Below, piece by piece: positions 1 through 5,333 of a stretch of DNA of 10,195 bases. A program made the translations under genes and the position numbers. The notes under the pieces were generated by a model. The model had not been told where the DNA came from and did no database searches. It was given only the letters and a program-made list of their open reading frames with translations. Every line of letters starts with the position of its first letter. Within the stretch, counting starts at the first letter, position 1. The DNA lies in NCBI GenBank assembly GCA_022545625.1, contig JACZQS010000054.1, positions 1 to 10,195 on the forward strand. Reading direction: 5' to 3'. The DNA is from Pseudomonadota bacterium. Its GTDB lineage: Bacteria > Pseudomonadota > Gammaproteobacteria > GCA-001735895.

Positions 1-131
1 GTTAATCAGCCACTATTCATGGTGGAAGATGACCCACCTTGATGTGGGAAATGCAGGTATTGCAGAATCAAATACCTGCCCTGGTATCGCCAGATCGTTG
101 ATACATTGGAATTATTTGGAGAACAATAACA
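1..131. other. Gene-free stretch upstream of the Nif3-family gene
   Basis: No convincing coding sequence is seen here on either strand. One forward frame is open from base 2 into the next gene, but it has no start context and no recognisable protein character. The stretch contains two competing 5-bp stems around 21-48 (GGTGG with CCACC, or CCCAC with GTGGG) and the stronger inverted repeat listed separately. A possible -35-like TTGATA at 98-103 has no acceptable -10 partner before the start codon, so I do not call a promoter. A ribosome binding site, GGAG, lies at 118-121, just ahead of the ATG at 132. Confidence 0.6.
53..79. repeat. Perfect 9-bp inverted repeat
   Basis: GCAGGTATT at 53-61 is the exact reverse complement of AATACCTGC at 71-79, with a 9-base spacer. 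As RNA it would form a stable hairpin. As DNA it could be a dyad-symmetric operator. No T-run follows on the forward strand, so a classical intrinsic terminator of an upstream gene is not supported. It lies 53 bases before the start codon of the Nif3-family gene and could act in its leader. The symmetry is directly visible; any role is inference. Confidence 0.55.
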
Positions 132-887
132 ATGCAATTAAAACAGCTTTGTGATTTTTGCGACGATTACCTGAAAGTAGCTGATTTCGACGACTATTGT
201 CCGAATGGTTTGCAGGTCGAGAGTACGGATGAAGTCAATCATATTGTCACCGGGGTTACCGCCAGTCTCGATTTGATCGAGGCTGCCGTGGACGCACAGG
301 CCGATACACTGTTGGTGCATCACGGTTATTTCTGGAAGGGCGAGGCGCAACCGCTGACAGGATTCAAGGGCAAGCGCATCAGGGCGTTGATCCAGAACAA
401 TATCAATCTGCTGGCATTTCATTTGCCGCTCGATGCCCACCCGCAAGTGGGTAATAACGTGCAACTTGCCAGGGTAATGGACTGGGAAGTAGGGGATAGT
501 TTTGGCAGCCTTGGGCTGCACGATATCGTGCTAAGTGGGTTGCTCAAATCGACCATGACCCTGGATGAGTTATCAGCATCAATCGCAAACCGGCTTGATA
601 CGCGGCCACTGAGCATATCCTCTGGCGACCACCCGGTCCGAACTATCGCCTGGTGTACCGGTGCCGCGCAAAATTATATCGAGCAGGCAGCAGACAGGGG
701 CATCGATGCGTTTATCAGCGGAGAGGTCTCGGAACAAACGGTTCATTTTGCCAGGGAAATGGGAATCCACTATATTGCAGCCGGACATCATGCAACTGAA
801 CGCTATGGTGTACAGGCCCTCGCGGCGGAGATCGAAGCGCGGTTTGGACTGCGCCAGCAGTTCATCGATATTGCTAATCCAGTATAG
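132..887 (+). CDS. Nif3/YbgI-family dinuclear metal centre protein
   Basis: A 251-residue protein, close to the length of E. coli YbgI (247). Family members form a toroidal hexamer with a two-metal site in each subunit and are often labelled GTP cyclohydrolase 1 type 2/NIF3; the physiological reaction is not firmly settled. Expected metal ligands are present: His63-His64 in LLVHHGYFW, the HLPLDAHP segment with His97 and Asp101, and the C-terminal GHHATERYG with His219/His220 and Glu223. The opening CDDYL and CPNGLQVE segments are also typical. The ATG is preceded by GGAG at 118-121, and the N-terminus aligns with the usual family start. No signal peptide or membrane segment is seen, so it should be cytoplasmic. 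It lies 249 bases upstream of the bc1 operon on the same strand. A separate promoter candidate for petABC suggests it need not be co-transcribed. Confidence 0.93.
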   Translation: MQLKQLCDFCDDYLKVADFDDYCPNGLQVESTDEVNHIVTGVTASLDLIEAAVDAQADTLLVHHGYFWKGEAQPLTGFKGKRIRALIQNNINLLAFHLPLDAHPQVGNNVQLARVMDWEVGDSFGSLGLHDIVLSGLLKSTMTLDELSASIANRLDTRPLSISSGDHPVRTIAWCTGAAQNYIEQAADRGIDAFISGEVSEQTVHFAREMGIHYIAAGHHATERYGVQALAAEIEARFGLRQQFIDIANPV

Positions 888-1136
888 TTTTTTCGATGCC
901 TGCTGCAGACCCTGTTTCCAGGTCGAATTCGAAAATTACTGACCTGGCTGTGATAGAATACCGGTATCGGTTCAGCGAATACTGTCAGGGGTTAAAAAGC
1001 ATTTTAAATAACGGATTTTAGCTGTGATTTCACTCGACGAAAATATGATTATGAGCTATTCTATCGACCGTTTTTTAGGTGTCGAATCTGGCCCATTTAT
1101 TCTACATCTGCAATCTTAAACTTAGGATAAGTTCTA
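888..1136 (+). other. Leader region of the petABC operon
   Basis: This intergenic stretch is rich in symmetry. CCAGGTC (918-924) pairs exactly with GACCTGG (941-947). TCGAATTCGA (923-932) is a perfect 10-bp palindrome inside that repeat, and ATACCGGTAT (958-967) is another just downstream. A promoter candidate overlaps these elements. A second, weaker promoter-like pair, CTGTCA (982-987) and TTAAAT (1004-1009) with 16-bp spacing, is also present. The remaining leader to 1136 is AT-rich and ends in the petA ribosome binding site AGGA at 1124-1127. No T-run follows the 7-bp repeat, so it is not a standard terminator for the upstream gene. Confidence 0.5.
951..959 (+). promoter_or_regulatory. 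Candidate extended -10 promoter for petABC
   Basis: TGATAGAAT reads as an extended -10 element: TG, one base, then TAGAAT, which matches TATAAT at five of six positions. No good -35 hexamer stands at normal spacing, as often happens with extended -10 promoters. Transcription would start near 966, inside the palindrome ATACCGGTAT, giving a leader of about 170 nucleotides before petA. The assignment rests on sequence similarity alone. Confidence 0.4.
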
Positions 1137-1715
1137 ATGTCTCCTGATGGTACAGATAATAATCGCAGGCGCTTCCTGACAGCAGCGACAGTGGTAGTCG
1201 GAGCTATCGGTACAGTAGCAGCAGCAATCCCATTTGTTAAAAGCTGGAATCCCAGCGCACGGACTCGATCCGCCGGTGCACCGGTCGAAGCCGATATCAG
1301 TAAAATCGAACCCGGCGGAATAATCACCATCAAATGGCGTGGCAAACCGGTATGGGTCGTAAGACGTGATGACAAGGCGCTGTCGACCTTGTCGGAAGTT
1401 GCCGATAATTTGCGCGATCCGGAGTCTGAAGACAGCATTCAACCCGAATACGCGTTAGGTGAAACCCGTTCGATTAAACCCGAGTATTTTATTGTTGTAG
1501 GTATTTGTACTCACCTGGGTTGTTCACCAAGCTACCGACCGAATATGATTACCGCTGATTTTCAGGGTGGGTTCTTTTGTCCTTGCCATGGTTCTAAATT
1601 TGATTTTTCCGGTCGTGTTTACACCGGCGTACCAGCACCGACCAATTTGACCGTTCCCCCGCATTATTACATCAATGATGGGCTGGTTTTGATTGGTGAG
1701 GACGGGGTAGCCTAA
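1137..1715 (+). CDS. petA: Rieske iron-sulfur subunit of cytochrome bc1 complex
   Basis: A 192-residue Rieske protein that accepts an electron from ubiquinol at the Qo site and passes it to cytochrome c1. The cluster-binding motifs are intact: CTHLGC (Cys124, His126, Cys129) and CPCHGS (Cys148, Cys150, His151, Ser153). Cys129 and Cys150 would form the stabilising disulfide. The N-terminus carries a twin-arginine motif, NRRRFLTAA (residues 9-17), followed by a hydrophobic anchor to about residue 33, as expected for Tat-dependent, uncleaved Rieske proteins. The C-terminal PAPTNL proline loop is present. The position after Ser153-Lys154 is Phe155, where the mitochondrial and Rhodobacter proteins have a Tyr that raises redox potential. 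AGGA at 1124-1127 supports the ATG. The TAA stop shares one base with the petB start. Confidence 0.98.
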   Translation: MSPDGTDNNRRRFLTAATVVVGAIGTVAAAIPFVKSWNPSARTRSAGAPVEADISKIEPGGIITIKWRGKPVWVVRRDDKALSTLSEVADNLRDPESEDSIQPEYALGETRSIKPEYFIVVGICTHLGCSPSYRPNMITADFQGGFFCPCHGSKFDFSGRVYTGVPAPTNLTVPPHYYINDGLVLIGEDGVA

Positions 1716-2941
1716 TGAGCGAGAAATCATCTAACAAGGGTTTGATAGGCTGGATCGATGCGCGTTTCCCACTGACAAAAATGTGGGAAGAGCACCTGTC
1801 CAAGTACTATGCCCCGAAAAATTTCAACTTCTGGTATTTCTTTGGCTCGCTGGCGCTACTAATACTCGTGATCCAGATTGTGACCGGCATCTTTTTGACC
1901 ATGCACTACAAGCCCGATGGCGAGATGGCCTTTACCTCGGTTGAGTACATCATGCGCGATGTCGACTGGGGCTGGTTGATTCGTTATCTGCATTCGACCG
2001 GGTCATCGGCCTTTTTCATCGTCGTCTACCTGCACATGTTTCGCGGCGTGATGTACGGCTCGTATCAGAAACCACGTGAATTGATCTGGTTGTTTGGTAT
2101 GTTTATCTATCTCGCGTTGATGGCAGAAGCTTTCATGGGATACCTGTTGCCATGGGGGCAGATGTCTTACTGGGGTGCACAGGTCATCATCTCATTGTTC
2201 GGTGCGATTCCGGTTATCGGCGACGACCTGACATTGTGGATTCGCGGCGACTTTGTCATTTCCGATGCCACTTTGAATCGATTTTTCGCCTTGCACGTGG
2301 TCGCGGTGCCACTGGTATTGATAATGCTTGTAGTGATGCATATTCTCGCCCTGCACGAAGTGGGTTCGAATAACCCCGAGGGGATAGAAATCAAGAATCA
2401 TAAGGATGAAAATGGTAATCCGCTCGATGGAATCCCGTTTCACCCTTACTATTCGGTGAAAGATATTGTCGGCGTCGTCGTGTTCCTGATCCTGTTTAGT
2501 ATCGTGGTGTTCTTTATGCCGGAAATGGGTGGGTATTTTCTCGAGCACGCAAATTTCGTTCCGGCTAATCAATACCAGACCCCCGAGCACATTGCGCCGG
2601 TGTGGTATTTCACGCCATATTACGCCATATTGCGCGCTGTACCGGATAAATTAATCGGTGTTATCCTCATGTTTGCAGCTATTTTCGTGTTATTTATCCT
2701 GCCCTGGATAGACCGTGGTAAAGTTCATTCGATCCGCTATCGATCCAGTGCTTACAAATGGTTGTTAGCGATGTTTGTGATTAGCTTTATTGGCCTCGGT
2801 TACCTAGGCGCTTTACCGCTCAGTGATGTCAGAACATTTTTTGCACGGGTATACAGCATCGGATATTTCGGTTTCTTCCTTGGCCTCTGGTGGATTAGTA
2901 AAAACGAAAAGACAAAACCGGTGCCAGAGAGGATTCAATAG
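1715..2941 (+). CDS. petB: Cytochrome b subunit of cytochrome bc1 complex
   Basis: A 408-residue, fused full-length cytochrome b with eight expected membrane helices, carrying the low- and high-potential hemes and both quinone sites in the inner membrane. Heme ligands are His93 and His107 in helix B and His194 and His209 in helix D. The helix D pair is 15 apart rather than the 14 of mitochondrial cytochrome b. The Qo-site loop reads PVWY (295-298), with Val where mitochondria have Glu. I recall PVWY from other beta- and gammaproteobacteria. The segments GYLLPWGQMSYWGA and HEVGSNNPEG are classical. Its ATG overlaps the petA stop by one base (TAATG), with purine-rich GAGG/GGGG at 1698-1707 as ribosome binding site, which implies translational coupling. 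It is often called petB or fbcB. Confidence 0.98.
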   Translation: MSEKSSNKGLIGWIDARFPLTKMWEEHLSKYYAPKNFNFWYFFGSLALLILVIQIVTGIFLTMHYKPDGEMAFTSVEYIMRDVDWGWLIRYLHSTGSSAFFIVVYLHMFRGVMYGSYQKPRELIWLFGMFIYLALMAEAFMGYLLPWGQMSYWGAQVIISLFGAIPVIGDDLTLWIRGDFVISDATLNRFFALHVVAVPLVLIMLVVMHILALHEVGSNNPEGIEIKNHKDENGNPLDGIPFHPYYSVKDIVGVVVFLILFSIVVFFMPEMGGYFLEHANFVPANQYQTPEHIAPVWYFTPYYAILRAVPDKLIGVILMFAAIFVLFILPWIDRGKVHSIRYRSSAYKWLLAMFVISFIGLGYLGALPLSDVRTFFARVYSIGYFGFFLGLWWISKNEKTKPVPERIQ

Positions 2942-3699
2942 TGAAGAAGGTCTTTATTATTGTCGTAGGGTTACTAATGCCTGTTCTGAGTTGGGGCGCC
3001 GAAACCACCTATCCCAATGATAAAATCGAGATCGACTGGGATGACAAGGCATCGATGCAGCGCGGCGCCCGAACTTTTGTGAATTATTGTATGAGCTGTC
3101 ATTCGGCGAAGTATTCTCGCTACAATCGAGTCGGCCAGGATCTTGAAATTTCAGACAGTTTGCTGCTTGATAATCTGATTTTTACGACCGATAAAAACGG
3201 CAATAAAACCAAGGTTGGCGAATTGATGACGATCGCCATGACTCCGGATTACGCCGAACGGGCATTCGGCGTGGTACCGCCTGATCTGTCCCTGATTGCA
3301 CGCTCGCGTGGCGTCAACTGGTTGTACAATTACCTGCGTGGATTTTATGTCGATGAGACGCGTCCCCTGGGTATGAATAATGGAGTGTTCGATAAGGTTG
3401 CAATGCCACATGTACTGGTTGATTTGCAAGGCTACCAAGAGGTTAAAACTATTATGCAACCCGATGGACAGGGTGGCGAGCATGAAGTCATAGTTGGTTT
3501 CGAGCTGGTTAAACCGGGTAGCCAGTCAAAATCAGAATATGACCAGACCGTACATGACCTGGTGGCATTTTTAGATTACCTGGCCGAACCTTACAAACAG
3601 ACCCGGCAGAACGTAGGTACCGGGGTCATTATATTTCTATTCATATTACTTATTCTGACTTATTTCCTTAAGAAAGAGTATTGGAAAGATATACACTAA
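2941..3699 (+). CDS. petC: Cytochrome c1 subunit of cytochrome bc1 complex
   Basis: A 252-residue membrane-anchored c-type cytochrome that takes electrons from the Rieske centre and gives them to a soluble or bound cytochrome c on the periplasmic side. A Sec signal peptide covers residues 1-20 (cleavage after SWGA). The covalent heme motif CMSCH is at 50-54. The sixth heme ligand is Met155 in the conserved AMPHVL segment. A single C-terminal anchor helix (about 226-243) ends in a basic KKEYWK tail. The start is GTG, sharing its first base with the petB TAG stop, with a strong ribosome binding site AGAGAGGA at 2926-2933. This gives the operon two one-base overlaps in succession, favouring fixed stoichiometry of the three subunits. 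Confidence 0.97.
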   Translation: MKKVFIIVVGLLMPVLSWGAETTYPNDKIEIDWDDKASMQRGARTFVNYCMSCHSAKYSRYNRVGQDLEISDSLLLDNLIFTTDKNGNKTKVGELMTIAMTPDYAERAFGVVPPDLSLIARSRGVNWLYNYLRGFYVDETRPLGMNNGVFDKVAMPHVLVDLQGYQEVKTIMQPDGQGGEHEVIVGFELVKPGSQSKSEYDQTVHDLVAFLDYLAEPYKQTRQNVGTGVIIFLFILLILTYFLKKEYWKDIH

Positions 3700-3714
3700 C
3701 CGCAGGAAAATATT

Positions 3715-4341
3715 ATGTCAGTAGTGGCGAATCGCCGTTCAGTGATGAGTTGTTTCTCTTCACCGGTAGACCCTGAATGTCATCGTGCTCGCATCGTCCT
3801 GGCCGAAAAGGATATCGCGGTCGAAATTCACGATGTCGATATTGATAACCTTCCCGAAGACCTGATAGATCTGAATCCATACGCCACGGTTCCGACCATG
3901 GTCGACCGTGATCTGGTACTCTACAATTCCAGGGTATTAATCGAGTATCTCGATGAACGCTTTCCGCATCCGCCGTTGATGCCGGTCGACCCCGTGTCAA
4001 GGGCCAAGAGCCGCCTTGCACTTTTTCGCATTGAAAGTGACTGGTTCAGTTTGCTCGGTGATATTGAAAACGGTACCGAGAAAAAGAAAACACAGGCAAA
4101 AAAAGCACTGACTGAAAGTCTGGTCAATGCGGCAGAAGTGTTTGGCGCCATGCCTTATTTTTTGTCAGCTGAATTCAGTCTGCTGGATTGCAGTATCGCT
4201 CCTATTTTGTGGCGTTTACCTTACTATGGTATTGAATTACCCGATACTGCAAAACCGGTGACCCGATATATGAAAAAGGTGTTTTCACGCCCGTCGTTTC
4301 AGGCCAGTCTCTCCGAGCAAGAGCGGGATATGGTCGCCTGA
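3715..4341 (+). CDS. sspA: Stringent starvation protein A, GST-fold RNA polymerase-associated protein
   Basis: A 208-residue protein with a glutathione S-transferase fold: thioredoxin-like N-terminal half with NPYATVPTMVDRDLVLYNSRVLIEYL (the VP turn and the S-x-x-I segment), then a helical C-terminal half. The surface motif PHPPLMPVDP (from Pro84-His85-Pro86) matches the patch E. coli SspA uses to contact RNA polymerase with sigma-70. The N-terminal CFSSPVDPECHRAR segment is typical of the family, which lacks glutathione transferase activity. AGGA at 3704-3707 supports the ATG. Only 15 bases separate it from petC, so co-transcription with petABC is likely, as in many gammaproteobacteria. sspB, the usual next gene encoding the ClpXP adaptor, is absent. 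The gene instead meets an opposing operon after 19 bases. Confidence 0.95.
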   Translation: MSVVANRRSVMSCFSSPVDPECHRARIVLAEKDIAVEIHDVDIDNLPEDLIDLNPYATVPTMVDRDLVLYNSRVLIEYLDERFPHPPLMPVDPVSRAKSRLALFRIESDWFSLLGDIENGTEKKKTQAKKALTESLVNAAEVFGAMPYFLSAEFSLLDCSIAPILWRLPYYGIELPDTAKPVTRYMKKVFSRPSFQASLSEQERDMVA

Positions 4342-4360
4342 ATTGCCATAGAAGCCGGGG
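4342..4360. other. Short convergent junction between sspA and the gmhA/diaA-like gene
   Basis: Only 19 bases separate the two converging stop codons. AATTGC (4341-4346) and GCAATT (4378-4383) are complementary but far apart, and the intervening stem GCCGG/CTGGC (4354-4358 with 4369-4373) needs a G-U pair. No T-run follows on either strand. I therefore see no canonical bidirectional terminator. In related genomes sspB and a BON-domain lipoprotein gene lie at this place. Confidence 0.5.
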
Positions 4361-4957
4361 TTAATCAGCTGGCCCTAGCAATTGCAGATCGAGTAGTTCA
4401 CAGAGGATATGAATTACCAGGATATGCACTTCCTGAATTCTCGCGGTAACATCGGAGGGTACGCGAATTTCGACCGAGTTCTCGCCCAACATCTGACCCA
4501 TAGCCCCGCCGTCTTTTCCGGTGAGTGCTATCACCTGCATTTCATTTTCACTGGCTGCCTGTATTGCCTCGACAATATTAGGCGATTGCCCACTGGTACT
4601 TATAGCCAGTAGCACGTCACCTGGCTGGCCCAGCGCGGCGATCTGTTTGGAAAATATTTGCCGGTAATCATAATCATTGGCGATTGAGGTTAACGTTGAA
4701 CTGTCGGTTGTCAGCGCAATGGCCGGAAGCCCGGGACGGTCGCGGTCGTAGCGGTTGAGTAGTTCCGATGAGAAATGCTGCGCATCGCTGGCTGATCCGC
4801 CATTGCCGCAAACCAGAATTTTATGCCCGCCAAGTAGCGCCTGGTTGAGCGTAGATGACGCCAGTTGAATTGGTTCACATAGTAAATTTATCGAATTCTG
4901 CTTGGTTTCGATACTGGCCTGAATGGCGCTCAGGATATAATTTTTAATCTCACTCAT
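4361..4957 (-). CDS. gmhA: SIS-domain phosphoheptose isomerase (GmhA/DiaA family)
   Basis: A 198-residue single SIS-domain protein. It has the sugar-phosphate loop CGNGGSASDAQHFSSELLNR (from Cys50), a second loop AISTSGQSPN, and the C-terminal ARIQEVHILVIH. Two functions occur in this family: GmhA, which isomerises sedoheptulose 7-phosphate to D-glycero-D-manno-heptose 7-phosphate for LPS core synthesis, and DiaA, which binds DnaA. The expected metal/catalytic residues of GmhA are all here: His61, Glu65, Gln175 and His183. E. coli DiaA lacks the Glu and the last His. This favours an active isomerase, and the sequence closely resembles the Pseudomonas gene at the same locus as I recall it. A DnaA-binding role is not excluded. 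The ATG lies 4 bases after yraN with a weak AGAG site, so it is probably the last gene of the lpoA operon. Confidence 0.85.
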   Translation of the reverse strand: MSEIKNYILSAIQASIETKQNSINLLCEPIQLASSTLNQALLGGHKILVCGNGGSASDAQHFSSELLNRYDRDRPGLPAIALTTDSSTLTSIANDYDYRQIFSKQIAALGQPGDVLLAISTSGQSPNIVEAIQAASENEMQVIALTGKDGGAMGQMLGENSVEIRVPSDVTARIQEVHILVIHILCELLDLQLLGPAD

Positions 4958-4961
4958 AAAT

Positions 4962-5333
4962 TTACTCTGAATAAAAGGCGCTTTGAATCCAGTTGATGCC
5001 CGTAGTTTGGCGGTCCGTTTGTTGTTGAATTAACAGGGCATCGAACCGCACCGGGTGCTGTTTAAACCGGTCATTTTCGGCAATATAAAACATCGCAGTT
5101 TTCACTATTTTTTTCTGTTTTTTCACTGGTATCGCCGATCCGGCACCACCGAATTTCATGCTATTGCGATATTTGACTTCGATAAAACAAAGCACTTCCT
5201 GTTGCAGCATGATCAGGTCTATCTCGCCAAAACGGCAATGATAGTTTTGCTTCAGTAGAGCTAAACCGTGCTGCACCAGGTATTTCTTCGCCAGGTTTTC
5301 ATAGTGTAGTCCCTTGCTTTGGTTCCAGTTCAC
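4962..5333 (-). CDS. yraN: YraN/UPF0102 endonuclease-fold protein
   Basis: A 123-residue protein of the UPF0102 family with the restriction-endonuclease-like core: Glu12 in the N-terminal helix, GEIDLIM (Glu37, Asp39) and FIEVKYR (Glu52, Lys54). These are the acidic and lysine residues of a PD-(D/E)XK-type metal site, so a nuclease role is plausible, but the cellular function is not established. The C-terminal VRFDALLI strand is also typical. The start is GTG and overlaps the lpoA stop by four bases (GTGA), indicating translational coupling. Family members sit next to lpoA and gmhA/diaA in many gammaproteobacteria. No signal peptide is seen, so the product should be cytoplasmic. Confidence 0.93.
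   Translation of the reverse strand: MNWNQSKGLHYENLAKKYLVQHGLALLKQNYHCRFGEIDLIMLQQEVLCFIEVKYRNSMKFGGAGSAIPVKKQKKIVKTAMFYIAENDRFKQHPVRFDALLIQQQTDRQTTGINWIQSAFYSE

Noticed and set aside
2..154. An open forward frame running through the left edge into the Nif3-family gene.
   Set aside because: Its composition is unlike a conserved protein end, and it overlaps the strong start of the next gene out of frame.
1024..1119. A 31-codon reading frame starting with GTG in the petA leader.
   Set aside because: It has no good ribosome binding site, no recognisable protein features and is short enough to arise by chance. A leader peptide is possible but unsupported.
1273..1284. A 12-bp palindrome, CCGGTGCACCGG, in petA.
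   Set aside because: Two or three palindromes of this length are expected by chance in 10 kb.
2612..2631. A perfect 10-bp tandem repeat, ACGCCATATT twice, in petB.
   Set aside because: It encodes the conserved TPYYAILR region without any insertion relative to the family, so it is a codon coincidence.
3251..3272. An 8-bp inverted repeat, ACGCCGAA and TTCGGCGT with a 6-base loop, in petC.
   Set aside because: About one such stem is expected by chance in a window this size, and it lies in conserved coding sequence.
4342..4400. A possible terminator between sspA and the gmhA/diaA-like gene.
   Set aside because: The stems are short or widely spaced and no T-run follows on either strand.
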